A stretch of 64,000 nucleotides of DNA from Capsicum annuum (GCF_002878395.1 NW_025856222.1:253176-317175); one strand, 5' to 3'; counted from the first letter of the stretch, positions 47,381 to 59,195 are shown. Notes: a model not told the origin generated them from the sequence alone. Program-made: numbers and translations.

Positions 47381-48829
47381 ATGTTATTGTCCCCAATAAT
47401 TGAAGTTGTGGGGTCTTGTATTGATTATAGTTTAATTTCTTTGCCTTTGTCTTTTGCTGACGTGGAAGATTCTTTCAATTGTTCTTTGAATTTTTGCAAG
47501 TATTCATCAAGGTCAGTTTCATCATTCTTTGGATGTTCTATGATTCCACTTCTAAGCAATCCTCTTCCTTGTTAGTGGTATGCCCAATAGATTTCATGGA
47601 AATGTTTGATGCATTTTTTATGTACAGATTTCTCATTAAATCTTTCTTTACTTCCTCCATGTATAAGGCTATTAATTCAGACCTAGATACAATTTACTTT
47701 TTTTATTTGAAGTCTTCGAGTGATACTCTTAAAGGGGCTAATTTCCTCCTTTTCTTAAAATGGTGCCATATCATGCTGTTGTTTATACTTAACAATGGCT
47801 GTTTTAATTGAATCAATTATTGCTTGGCCATATATATGTCCATTTGCTATCTTATGGTTTAATTTATTCCAAAACTTTGTATAAAATATTCTTTTGATAC
47901 ATTGAAAATTATTTATATTTGGTTTTACTTCCATAGACCATTTCATTATCCATGGAATAAAAATTCAATTAAGAAATACAATGAAGAAATTTCATTGAAA
48001 TAGATATTATATTTCTCTAACTTTATTAGTGTTGGAGAAACATCTAACTATTCAGTATATAATCCTTTAAATGGTTCTGGTAAAACTTTTACCGATGGTC
48101 CATAATAGATCCACCATTGTCCAAACCAATTTGGAAAATTTTGATTGAATATATTTTCACCAATCTTGATGAACCTAGAATGCTTCCTTTGAGAATTTTC
48201 ATATAACAAGGCTTTATTAAAGCCTTCAACATAATTCCATCAAATGAATTTTACTAAAATATTCTGTTCAGGATGTAAATACTCCTTTTCTTTAAGGCTA
48301 CTCATTGCCCATTCTTCTGGAGCAAAAATCTTTATAATAATAATTTTAGAAAAACTATAATCTTTTCTAATATTATTGGCTGAATAAAAACGCTAAATTT
48401 TAGTTGACCCAGTTTGAGATAATATTGTCTCAAAATGCATTCTATACTTGTATGTAGTAGTGGTATATAATGTATTATCCAAATACCTCTACATCAATTG
48501 CCATGGATCATCTATCCATTTGATATATTTTGTTCTAAGATGAGTATTACACCATCTATTTCATTTGGCTCATATAATTCAATACTTTTATGATTATCTT
48601 CTACAAGGGCACTTGAATATGAGGGAATATTATTCTCCTCTTTTTTGGATTTTATAAAATCCAAAAATTCCTGGTATATCGGTTGATCCTTAATAGGATC
48701 TGATGTACTAGCAATATTTGCTGATATTAATTTTTGGTTTCTAATTTGGACTAAGACATTGCCTTTTCCCCGTCATGATCACCCTCTTCCCCTGCCTCTA
48801 TTAGAGGAGGTTAAAAACGGAGATGCCAT
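47350..48829 (-). pseudogene. Downstream ORF of the pararetrovirus, reverse copy
   Basis: Starts ATG at 48829 (MASPFLTSSNRGRGRG), directly after the RNase H end. A Ser/Gly/Arg-rich start and an acidic stretch are followed by a conserved globular region: RYLDNTLYTTTTYKYR, FAPEEWAMSSLKEKEYLHPE, WFGQWWIYYGP and KFWNKLNHK (47755-47946 open). It lies where caulimoviruses keep the transactivator/inclusion-body gene, but I cannot confirm that function from motifs; it is the ORF that follows pol in several endogenous plant pararetroviruses. Many stops. Confidence 0.6.
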
Positions 48830-48859
48830 CCTGTATAACATAAAGGATATTAGTTTAAA

Positions 48860-49990
48860 TATTCTCTAGTGAGAAAGTCAAAAAGACTACTGTTAGATTC
48901 CTTTAAATATTGTATTTCAAAATCAAATGGAGCCAATAAAGCTTACCATCATGCAAATATTTGTTTGAAAACATCATGATTACAATCTTTATTAAATATA
49001 AATCTTGCTGCTTGACAATCAGTTTTTATTAAAAACTCCTGATTGTATAAATCTCTCTGAAATTTTAAAACATATTTTACTATCGAAGGAATTGTTTTTG
49101 CAATAGTTGCTTAATTCTTTTGGATGGTATTCCATTTTCCCAAATAAAATTGAATAGTATAAGTCTATTTATCTTGTTAGGAGTATTGTTTTAAAATTCC
49201 TCTGTATCTAATATCAGAAGCATTTATTTTTATTGTTTTCCCAATTATAATTAGCCAGTGTAATGCATGGTAGGTTATTAACCTTTGCATTAATATTTTG
49301 GAAAGCCTGAGTATGATGTTCAATCCATGTTTTCGGATTCTTTTTTAGTCTATCATATAAGATAGTTGTATCCTTAGCAAGTTCCTTTGTAAAGGGTTTT
49401 GATATTACTAACCCATTTTGTATAATGATCTTCTTAAAGAGATCTAGATGTTTAAAGTGTATCTATATATTCTTTGAGAATATCAAAATGTCATCAATGT
49501 AAACAATTATAAAATTACTATAAGGAATAAAAATATCATTCATAATGTTCTGAAATTTAGAAGAAGGATTTTTCAGTCCAAGAGGCATAACATTCCATTC
49601 GAACTGACCCATGGGAACATTAAAAGCAGGTTTGTATTTATCGACTACAATTATTTGGATCTTCCAATATCTTGATTTTAAATCAAATTTTGAAAATATT
49701 ATACCATCAAATTATCTATCTAATAAGTTTTCCCTATTGGAAATTGGATATCTAATCCATTTCAGAACTTTGTTGAGAGGCTTGTAATTAATAACTAACC
49801 TCGGAACGCCTCTTTCTTGCTCAGCATATTTATTAACATAAAAAGTAGTGCATGAATAAAGTGATTTAGAAGGTCTTATAAGGAATTTATGTAAAAGGAA
49901 ATCAATTTCTTTTTTACATAATTCTAACTATTCAGAATTCATTTGGCATGGTCTTGCCTTAATAGGAATATTATCCTCTTTAAATCTATA
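48860..49990 (-). pseudogene. Reverse transcriptase-RNase H, reverse copy
   Basis: It reads LVINYKPLNKVLKW, IIFSKFDLKSRYWKI, FNVPMGQFEWNVMPLGLKN and YIDDILIFSKN, with the YIDD codons at 49490-49501. A 165-bp in-frame deletion removes part of the thumb at 49394-49396 relative to the forward copy. RNase H remnants (TDCQ.ARFIF) follow to about 48860. Stops are spread over the whole gene. Confidence 0.85.
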
Positions 49991-49991
49991 T

Positions 49992-50560
49992 TCATTTTGA
50001 AGACTTACCACATGCTTCTTTCTTTGCCAAAAAACATTTGGATAGTCTCCACATATTTGTAACGAAAACTGAATTTTCAAAAATTCTATTTTTTTTATTT
50101 AATTTAGTATTTTGCAAAGTTTCTTCTATTGTCAAACTGCAAATTTCATTTTTAAGAAAAACAACTTGTCTATTTTTCGAAAGTATTTTTTCTCTTATTA
50201 AATTTAGAAATCTTGTATGTGGTGGTGAATACCATTCAAATTTAATTTTCTTGTTATTGAATATATCAGTTACACTATTTTCATCCCACCAAGTGATAGG
50301 ATGTCTACGAACAAACCATGGCACTCCCAAAATAATTTCATCACTAATATCTTCTACTACAACAAAAGTTTCAGGCATGCATGATTTGCCCTGGAAAATA
50401 TATGCCTTGGGAATTTTATATTCAGCTCCCATTCGATGTCCACTAGCATTCTTCAAAACACGAGTAGTTTTGTAGAAATATTTTGAAGGTATTAAACATT
50501 CTTGTATGCAATTATAATCAACCCCACTATCAATGAGAGTTGTAAACTCTTTTTTTTAAT
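49992..50560 (-). pseudogene. Aspartic protease, reverse copy
   Basis: The active-site Asp-Ser-Gly codons are at 50523-50531, followed by a 154-codon open stretch (49992-50456) with AEYKIPKAYIFQGKSCMPETF, DEIILGVPWFVRRHPITWW and the region leading into RT. It would process the viral polyprotein. This is the best-preserved part of the reverse copy. Confidence 0.75.
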
Positions 50561-50804
50561 TATAATCAATCAGAGTAACTTTTGCATAAAATTTTTGCTG
50601 CATTGTAACTTCTAATGTCTGAAGAAATCCTTTTTTTGGTAATACAAAACTATTATCTACCTTAGCAGTGATGAGTCCCTGATTTTCTAGAGTAGATATC
50701 CTTTTATCAAAAGTTATATTACTATCTTTGGGGATGGATATTTCTCTCTTGAGATTATCAATCTCTATGTTCAAATCTTGGGTTGTTGTTGGTGTATTAA
50801 CCAC
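50556..50804 (-). pseudogene. Coiled-coil linker, reverse copy
   Basis: DLNIEIDNLKREISIPKDSNITFDKRISTLE shows heptad-like spacing; it lies between capsid and protease. The forward copy has the same segment at 53841-54110. Confidence 0.6.
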
Positions 50805-50839
50805 CTTCTATTTTCCCCTGAGAAGCCTTTGAACTTCTG

Positions 50840-52667
50840 TCATGGTGTAAGGGGCTTTTTGGGAGGGAATTTCCTCTGGCTTTTTATCATTATCTGTTCT
50901 TTTAATTCTAGATCTTTGATGATTTCTAGAAGTGCTACTAGCTTATCATTTTCAAGAACATTGATTTCTAGATCTTGAAATTGAGAATAAATATTGTAAA
51001 AAACATCATTTCTTTCCTTGTTATCACAAGATTGTCCTATTTTACAAGGTAAAAACTCCTCTTCAGAAGATATATAATCTTTATTGTAAAGAACTCTCAA
51101 GTCATCATCCGTAGTAAAATTTTCTTACTCATCTTTACTGTTGTCCGGACTTGAATTTTTCGTAGAGGAACTAAGAAATATTTTACACAAATTTTGTTTC
51201 ATCTCATCATCTATACTGAGACTTTTTATTTTTTCCTTGACCGTATAATCTTTATCAAAATGGCCTATCTTTCCATATGTATAGAAAGCATTAGGCTTTT
51301 TGGATTTAACAAGGTCCTTTCTTGCATTGAAATCCTTCTTTCTTCTAATTTTTTTGTCAATTCTCTTAGTTTTACTATAAGGAAATTCCTTCGACTCCTT
51401 ATTTTTCTTATGCCTATAAGGCTCTCTAGATATTTTAGGGATATCAATGACAATTTGTTCACAAAACTTCTCTAGTTGTTGTCTTTCATTAAGACGATGC
51501 CTCTTAATTTACAGATTTAACGTTATCTCATTACATAAGGATAGCCCTTCTTGAGTACGAATATTAATCAACTTTTCATAAGTGTACTCATCATAATTAA
51601 TGCTTGTTTATAGGTTGTCTAAGAGATTTTCGGACCCTTTCAGCAAACAAAGTTGGAAAACCATTTACAAATTTAGACTTTTAGTGAGAGTTATTACTCT
51701 CTAGTAATTCCATGACTCTTGAAAGAAACACATCTTTGTACCATCTAAAAGATGTTAGAGTTTTGCATCTTAAATTTTGAAGCATTGTTCTAATAGTTTT
51801 GCTATTATCAGACGATCGCCCTGAAAAATATTTCATAATATTAAGGACTTAAGTATAAACAGCATTAAGAACAACCTGACCTTTTTCTATCTTAACTGGT
51901 TGTAATATCGTGGAATACTGGTCTAAAGTAAGATAATTATCCCACCATCCTTTTAGCTAACTAGTGAATCTTGCAATAATTATATCTGCAATATTTATAT
52001 CATTATTTCCATGAATTTTGCAAATTGTACTATACATCCACATTCGATGTACTACCATAGAAATTTGCCTCTCAATAAAATCATCTATGTTCCATTCATA
52101 GATCTATTTTCCACTATAACTATTAGAGATAATTATGTCTTGTTCTTCTAGTAAAACATCTTGGGGAGTAGGTCTAGGATAATAATACATCCTTTGAACT
52201 GGCTTCCTCACATGTTTTTTCTGAGATTTTATTTATCTCACTAGGAACTTTATTATTATCCTCAAAACCATTATGATTTTTGATAGGACTAATCTTTAAT
52301 CCAGTAAATTTTTCTTTTAGCAACTTTTCTATACCCTTCAAGTCATTGTTTAACTTAAAAGTATTTAATATCAGGGGGAGGTTGGATACTAGTAGTGGCA
52401 ATAGAGACTTGATTCTTCTTCTTAATATCACTATGATCTATCCTCTATAATTAAGAGAATATATTATCAATTTTATCATGTATAGAAATAATTTGTTCAC
52501 CCAAAATGCTCATATAAATATTAGCATAATTTTGCTGCTTTGTCATTACATTCACATTTTGAGCAGTAATAAGGGCAATATTATTTTAAAGTAATTTAGC
52601 AAATTCAGTAAAATAAACTATTTTATCATTTTTCTATTTGAAAATATTATTGAGGAGGAAAGACTGA
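50840..52667 (-). pseudogene. Capsid gene with zinc finger, reverse copy
   Basis: An N-terminal helical stretch (about 52640-52450) and a Pro/Lys-rich part precede the capsid core (about 52110-51600) with YEWNIDDFIERQISMV, ARFTS.LKGWWDNYL and FRWYKDVFLSRVMELLES. A basic region and zinc finger (about 51240-51290) follow; the finger reads FYTYGKIGHFDKDY, so two of its Cys have become Tyr. The acidic end is open (50840-51100). The movement-protein part expected upstream is missing, cut by the junction at 52668. Confidence 0.75.
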
Positions 52668-53048
52668 TTTGATGATTTCACCAAAAATCAGTTTTCATTA
52701 CAAATATGTGGAGACCACCCAAATGTTTTTTGGAAAAGAAAGAAGCATGTGGTAAGTCTTCCATATGAAGATAGTTTACACTCCTCTTAATAAGATATAT
52801 AATCCTCATTGTAAATAACTCTCAAGTCTTCATCCATAGATAAATTTTCTTCCTCATTTTCACTATGGTCTAGACTTGAATTTTCTAGTTTTGTGGAAAT
52901 ATTTTAAAGGTATTAAACCTTCTTGTATGCAATTACGATATGCCCCACTATTAATGAGAGTTGTAAACTCTTTTTTAAAATTATAATCAATCAAAAGAGT
53001 AACTTTTGCATAAAAGTTTTGCTGAGTTATAACTTCTAATATCTGAAG
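52668..53048. other. Scrambled junction between the two long pararetrovirus copies
   Basis: Three viral pieces are joined: 52682-52772 is forward sequence from the protease-RT border (as 54581-54672), 52776-52892 is reverse capsid end (as 53478-53590), and 52893-53046 is reverse protease start (as 54012-54170). The joins are short or show a few bases of shared sequence. Confidence 0.75.
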
Positions 53049-53840
53049 ACACTTATGGAAAGTTGATTACTGTTTATACTCAATAAAAGCTATCATTATG
53101 TAATAAGATAAGGTTAAATCAGCAAATTAAGAAGTATCATCTTAATGAAAAAAACAACTAGGGGAATTTTGTGAATAATTTGCCATTAACATACCTAAAA
53201 TTTCTAGACAGCCTTATAGGCATCAGAAAAAGAAGGAGTCCAAAGAATTTCCTCATAGGAAAACTTAGAGAATGGACAAAAAAATTAGAAGAAGGAAGGA
53301 TTTCAAGGCAAAAAAGGATTTTTTTTTTATAAATCCAAAAAGCCTAATGTTTTTATAGGTGTGGCATGATAGGCCCTTTTGCTAAAGATTGCAAGGTCAA
53401 GGAAAAAATAAAGAGTCCTAGTATAAATGATGAGATGAAAAAATCTTTGTGCAAAATATTATTTAATTCCTCTTCAAAAAATTCAAGTCCGGACCACAGT
53501 GAAGATGAGAAAGAAAATTTATCTATGGATGAAGACTTGAGAGTTCTTTACAATGGGGATTATATATCTTCTGAAGAGGACTATTTACCCTATCAAATAG
53601 AACAACCTTATGATAACAGGGAAGGAGATGATTTTTTTTACAATATTTATTGGCAATTTCAAGATCTAGAAATAAATTTTCTTGAAAATGATAAGCTAGC
53701 AGCACTTCTAGAAATCATCAAAGATCCAGAATTAAGAGCTCAAATAAACAAGTCCTCTATATATAATGATAAAAAAAATAGAGTAAATACCCTCCAAAAA
53801 ATGCCCTTACACCATGATAAAAGTTCAAAGGCTTCTTAGG
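53049..53840 (+). pseudogene. Capsid C-terminal part with zinc finger, forward copy
   Basis: It begins inside the capsid gene (text shared with 46914-47068), then a basic region (KNFLIG, RRKDFK), a zinc finger FYRCGMIGPFAKDCK (53356-53400) in which the first Cys and the His of CCHC are lost, and an acidic end open for 157 codons (53366-53839). It is the longest open stretch of the forward copy. The N-terminal capsid core is absent from this copy. Confidence 0.75.
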
Positions 53841-54670
53841 GAAAAACAAAAGGTGGTTAATACACCAGCAACAACCCAAGATTTGAAGATAGAGATTGAT
53901 AATATCAAGAGAGAAATGTACATCCTCAAAAACAGTAATATAACTTTGTATAAAAGGATATCTACTCTAGAAAATGAGGGACCTATCACTGATAAGGTAG
54001 ATAATAGTCCTGCATTACCAAAAAAAGGATGTCTTCAGATATTAGAAGTTAACTCATCAAAACTTTTATGCAAAATTACTCTTTTGATTGATTACAATTT
54101 AAAAAAGAGTTTACAACTCTCATTGACAGTGGGAAAGATTGTAATTACATACAAGAAGGTTTAATACCTTCAAAGTATTTCCAAAAATCTACTCGTGCTT
54201 GGAGGAATGCTAGTGGACGTCGAATGGGAGTTGATTATAAAATTTTCAAGGCATATATTTGCTAGGGAAAATCATGCATGCCTGAAACTTTTCTTTTAGT
54301 ATAAGATATTAGTGATGAAATTATTTTGGGAGTGCCATGGTTTTTTCATATACATCATATCACATGGTGGGATAAAAATGGTGTAATTGGCACATTTAAT
54401 AACAAAGAAATTAAATTTGAATGGTGTTCACCACCACATACAAGATTTCTAAATTTAATAAGAGAAAAAATACTTTTAAAAAAATAGACAAGTTGGTTTT
54501 CCTAAAAATGAAATTTGCATTTTGACAATAGAAGAAAGTTTGCAAAATCGTAAATTAAATGAAAAAAATATAATTTTTGAAAAATCAGTTTTCATTACAA
54601 ATATGTGGAGACCATCCATATGCTTTTTGGCAAAGAAAGAAGCATGTGGTAAGTCTTCCATATGAAGACA
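53841..54670 (+). pseudogene. Coiled-coil linker and aspartic protease, forward copy
   Basis: The linker (DLKIEIDNIKREMYILKN) leads into the protease with Asp-Ser-Gly at 54125-54133, GLIPSKYFQKST, DEIILGVPW and the 'W..PPHTRFLNLI' end. Stops occur from 54260 on. Compare 49992-50804 of the reverse copy. Confidence 0.75.
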
Positions 54671-54679
54671 ATTTTAAAG

Positions 54680-55975
54680 AGGATAATATTCCTACTAAGG
54701 CAAGACCATGCCAAATGAATTTTTAATATTTAGAAGAAATTAATTCTCTTTTACATAAAGGCACTATAAGACCCTCTAAATCACCATAGCCATGCACTGC
54801 TTTTTATGCTAATAAATATGCAGAGCAATAAAAAGTGGTTACGAGATTAGTTATTAACTACAAGCCTCTCAACAATGTTCTCAGATGGATTGGATTTCCA
54901 ATTCCTAATAAGAATGACTTGTAGATAGATTATATGATGCTATAATATTTTCAAAATTTGATTTAATATTAGAATATTGGAAAATCCAAATAACTGAAGC
55001 AGATAAATACAAGACTTCTTTTAATGTTCCCTTGGGTTAGCTCGAATTAAATGTTATGCCTTTTGGACTGAAAAATGCTCCCTCTAAATTTAAAACATTA
55101 TGAATGATATTTTTATGCCTTATAGTAATTTTAAAATTATTTACATTGATGACCTTCGGGTATTCTCATAGAATATAGAGATACACTTTAAATATCTAGA
55201 TCTCTTTAAGAAGATCATTATATAAAATGGGTTGGTAATATCTAAACCCAAGATGCTCCTTTTTCAAACAAACATAAGATTTTTGGGTCATAATATTGAC
55301 CATGGGAAAATAATCCCTATTAATAGAAGCATAAATTATGCTTCTACATTTCTAGATATTATGACTGATACTCAATTGCAAAGATTTTTGAGAAGTCTGA
55401 ATTATATTTCTCCCTTTATAAAGGAACTTGCTAAGGATACAACTATCTTATATGAGATATTAAACAAGAATCCAAAAGCATAGACTAAAGATCATACTCA
55501 GGATGTCAATAATATTAAGGCAAAGGTTAATAACCTACCATGGCTTACACTAGCTAATCCCAATTGAGAAAAACTACTAGAAAAAGATGCTTCTAATATT
55601 GGATATCAAAGAATTTTAAAATAATACTTCCCACAAGATAAACAGACTTGTATTATTCAATTTTATTCAGAAAAATAGAATATCAGCCAAAAGAATTATG
55701 CAACTATTGCAAAAGAAATTCTTGCAATAGTAAAATGTGTTTTGAAATTTCAGGAAGATTTATAAAATCAAAAGTTTTTAATAAAAACTGATTGTCAAGT
55801 AGCAAGATTTATCTTTTATAAAGATTATAAGCATGATATTTCCAAGCAAATGTTTGCAAGATGGCAAGCTTTCTTGGCTCTATTTGATTTTGAAATACAA
55901 TATTTAAAGGGATCTAACAATAGTCTTCCCGACTTTCTTACCAGAGAATATTTAAACTAATATATTTTAAGTTAC
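54680..55975 (+). pseudogene. Reverse transcriptase-RNase H, forward copy
   Basis: Palm text LVINYKPLNNVLRW (about 54855) and YIDD at 55142-55153, followed by LVISKPKMLLF..NIRFLGHNID and LQRFLRSLNYISPFIKEL (55232-55483, open), the thumb part that the reverse copy lacks. RNase H text: KNYATIAKEILAIV, KTDCQVARFI and the end LPDFLTREYLN (about 55960). Stops and shifts are frequent. The next gene starts at 55981. Confidence 0.85.
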
Positions 55976-55980
55976 ACAGG

Positions 55981-57400
55981 ATGGCATCTCAGTTTTCAAC
56001 CTCTTTTAATAGAGGCAAGGGAAGAGGACGATCAGGAAAGGGTCTGGTAATGTCTTTGTCCAAATTGGAAATCAAAAATTAATATCGACAAATATTGCTA
56101 GTACATCAATTCCTAATAAGGATCAATAGACATGCCAAGAATTTTTGTATTTTACAAAATCCAAAAAAGAGGAGAATAATATTTTCTCATATTCTAATGC
56201 TCTTCCAGATGATAATCCTGAAAGTGGTGAATTATATAAGCAAATGAAATAGATGATGTAATACTCATCTTAGAACAAAACAATCTTAAATGGAAAAATA
56301 ATCCATGGTAATTGATGCATAGGTATTTGGATAATGCATCATATATCACTGCTGCATACAAGTATAAAATGTATTTTAAGACAATATTATCTCAAATTGG
56401 GTCAACTGAAATTCAGCATTTTTACTTAACCAATAATATTAGAAAAGATTATAGTTTTTCTAAATTTATTATTAAAAAGATTTTTACTCCAGGAGAATGG
56501 GCAATGAGTACCCTCAAAGAAAAGGAGTATTTACATCCTGAATAGAAGATTTTAGTAAAATTCAATTAGTGGGGTTATGTTGAAGGCTTTAATAAAGCCT
56601 TGTTATGTGAAAATCCTCATAGGAAGCATTCTTGGTTCATCAGGATTTGCGAAAATATCTTCAATCAAAATATTTCAATTTGGTTTGGACAATGGTGGAT
56701 CTATTATGGACCATAGGTAAAAATTTTACTAAAACCATTTAAAGGATTATATATTGAATGGTTAGACGTTTCTCCAACACTTATAAAGTTGAAGAAAAAT
56801 AATATCTATTTTAAAGGAATTTCTACAATGTATTTTTATTATTGAATTTTCTACTCCATAGATAATGAAATGGTCTACGGAAGGAAAACCAAGTATAAAT
56901 AATTTCAATGTCTCAAAAGAATCTTTTATACAAAAATTTTGGAATAAATTAAACCATAAGACAGTAGATGGACATATCCATGGCCCAGCTATAATTGATA
57001 CAATTAACATAGTCATTGCTAAGTACAAAGAACAGCGTGATATGTCACCATTGAAAGAAAAAGAGGAAATATCCCCTTCAGGAGTATCACTCGAAGACTT
57101 CAAATAAAAAAGGAATCATATCCAGGTCAAAAATGATAGCCTCATACATAAAGGAAGTAAAGAAAGATTTAATGAGAAATCTAGAAATAGAAAATACATT
57201 AGACATTTCCATGGTATCTATTGTTCATATCAATAACAACGAAGAGGATTTCTGAGAAGGGGAATTACAGAGAATCTAGATTAATGACAAAATTAACCTT
57301 GATAAATACCTACAAAAATTCAAAGAACAATTGGAAGAATCTTCTACGTTAGCAAAAGACAAAAGCAAAGGGATAAAATTATAATTAATACAAGACCCCA
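55981..57400 (+). pseudogene. Downstream ORF of the pararetrovirus, forward copy
   Basis: ATG at 55981 (MASQFSTSFNRGKGRG), 15-20 bases after the RNase H end. It shows the same landmarks as the reverse copy: RYLDNASYITAAYKYKM and FTPGEWAMSTLKEKEYLHPE (56312-56545 open), WFGQWW, and KFWNKLNHKTVDGHI (56865-57107 open) followed by an acidic tail. Function unknown; the place of the caulimovirus transactivator gene. Confidence 0.6.
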
Positions 57401-57692
57401 CAACTTGAATTATTAGGGACAATAGCATGTAAAGATAGACGACTTTTATAAAGTTGTAAACGGGGAAGCCACTTGTAAAGCTTTAATTTTGTCATTTTGT
57501 AACAAGAATCCTCTATAAAAGGATCTCATTTTCTACATTAGAAGGAACGTTTTTAAGAACCACCTTGCTTTATTACTCATTTTCTCCCTTTGTAAAATAT
57601 TCATCCTTTAAATAAAAGTTGGCATAAGTTCCCAGAAGGCACTGGTCACACTCATTATTATCAAGGTATTTTAATTTTTATTGTTAATTATT
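57401..57692 (+). promoter_or_regulatory. Intergenic promoter and poly(A) region, forward copy
   Basis: TATA box CTATAAAAGG (57513-57522) inside GAATCCTCTATAAAAGGATC, and AATAAA at 57611-57616. Viral similarity stops at ...AATTATTTTAC (57692), the same base pattern at which the reverse copy stops. Confidence 0.65.
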
Positions 57693-58020
57693 TTACGTTT
57701 ACTTTAGATTAGCCAAAATGATAGGCTAAATACTTTGTGTTGAACTATAACATACTAAGCTACTGGTATAATATTGCACAAAGTGCATAATGAAGCTATC
57801 CTTACTCACCCAATGATATTAAGGTAGCATAACAAAATCTTGTAGTGATAGTTTCAATTCAAGTTATATATTGGAGGTCCTGTTGAAAGACTTGTTGATG
57901 CCATGAGGGAATTTACGGCTAATTCTTGGACTTTTAATAAATTGAAACTATTACTTCAATGATTATATGATGTATTTAAGGCTCCTATAGTATCATTGAA
58001 GTGATCTGGTTGGTCCTAAT

Positions 58021-58215
58021 TATGGTATATACATACATATATAAATACATACGTGTATATATATATACATTTATATAGGTATTTATATATGTATATGTAT
58101 ATATATATGTATGTATATATACATCTACAAACACACATATATATATGTATGTAGATATACATACATAACACACATATATATACATGTATGTATTTATGTA
58201 GGTATATGTATGTAT
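58021..58215. repeat. Compound TA/TATG microsatellite
   Basis: Alternating purine-pyrimidine repeats (TATG, TACA, TA). The ORFs across it on the minus strand are repeat artefacts. Confidence 0.9.
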
Positions 58216-58390
58216 TCGGATTAGAGTGCACGACGCATAATATATGAACCTCATGAGTCCCCTATGGTTCCCGACTAAGAAGCGCTATACTTGGCAGGTG
58301 TATACATAATATATATAGTGCAATCATTCATTCATTTATGATTTAGGTGGAATTTGGTGTATTTGTAGTTTTTATGCTATTGACTTAGAA
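58196..58390. repeat. Duplicated segment, copy 1
   Basis: About 195 bases from GTAGGTATATG to GAATTC, repeated at 59196-59391 with scattered differences. Each copy is preceded by a TATG/TA microsatellite. Confidence 0.75.
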
Positions 58391-58394
58391 TTCT

Positions 58395-58420
58395 TTATAT
58401 ATATATATATATATATATAT
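58395..58420. repeat. (TA)13 microsatellite
   Basis: Uninterrupted TA dinucleotides. Confidence 0.9.
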
Positions 58421-59105
58421 GGAATTGTGTTGTACCATATGTACTGAGATTATTTGGGAGACATGGTCTAATCTTGGTGAAAAATGCAATAAAATAAGAT
58501 TATGATGTCAAAGTGCCCTTGTTTTCCAATTTCCCGGCTACTACATGTTGATTATACTTATTTAAGTATGACATATTTGTATACATTGCATTTTTCTTAT
58601 TTTTTATGATTTTTCCTTTGATCTACTTATTTATGTAAAGTTATTGTAAATGGTTACTTTACCATTCATCTGAATATGTTGTTCCATAATGCAAAAGATT
58701 CTATTCTTTAGACAATATAAAGGAAAGTGAATCGAAGTTGACTCGACTCTAGTGCTGTAAATAAAAAGAAATCTTCATTCATTGCCTTTATTGAAGAGAG
58801 CGTAGAGTACATTCAAAAATTATCCTAATTAATACTTATCTTATCAGACCATCTTTCCTTCACCATCAATTGCATTAAAATGACATTATACCAAAGAAAA
58901 TAACCACGGTAACCAAAGGCTTGTTTTCTAATTAGGGGCAAGCTACGGATGAGCTAATGGCTAACCTTTTCTTGCTCCCTAGGAAAGAATTAAAAGACTG
59001 ATAAAAGAAAGATATTTTCAGTAAGAGCCTACCCTAACTACTCCTTACCTTACTTTATTAAGTAAAGTCTTTCTATGTCCAGTACTTTACTTGAAAGTAA
59101 TTTGT

Positions 59106-59175
59106 TATATATATATATGTATGTATGTATGTATTATATATACACATGTATGTATATATATATGTATGTATTATA
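59106..59175. repeat. TA/TATG microsatellite
   Basis: Second array of the same type as 58021-58215, just before duplicate copy 2. Confidence 0.85.
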
Positions 59176-59195
59176 TTTACACATGTATGTATTTA

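Larger units (their letters stand above)
46453..57692. mobile_element. Endogenous pararetrovirus cluster (Caulimoviridae), three segments
   Basis: Forward capsid fragment 46453-47068, nearly full reverse copy 47069-52667, scrambled junction 52668-53048, long forward copy 53049-57692. The gene order in each long copy is capsid with zinc finger, coiled-coil linker, aspartic protease, RT-RNase H, downstream ORF, then promoter and poly(A) signal, with no integrase and no LTRs, as in Caulimoviridae. All genes contain stops, so the locus is a fossil. The gene set resembles solanaceous endogenous pararetroviruses (solendovirus-like); the genus is not certain. Confidence 0.85.

Noticed and set aside
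47479..47811. 110-codon plus-strand ORF
   Set aside because: Antisense to the downstream pararetrovirus ORF.
50038..50475. 145-codon plus-strand ORF
   Set aside because: Antisense to the reverse-copy pararetrovirus protease.
57985..58254. Minus-strand ORFs rich in Tyr/Ile/Thr
   Set aside because: They are translations of TA/TATG microsatellites.
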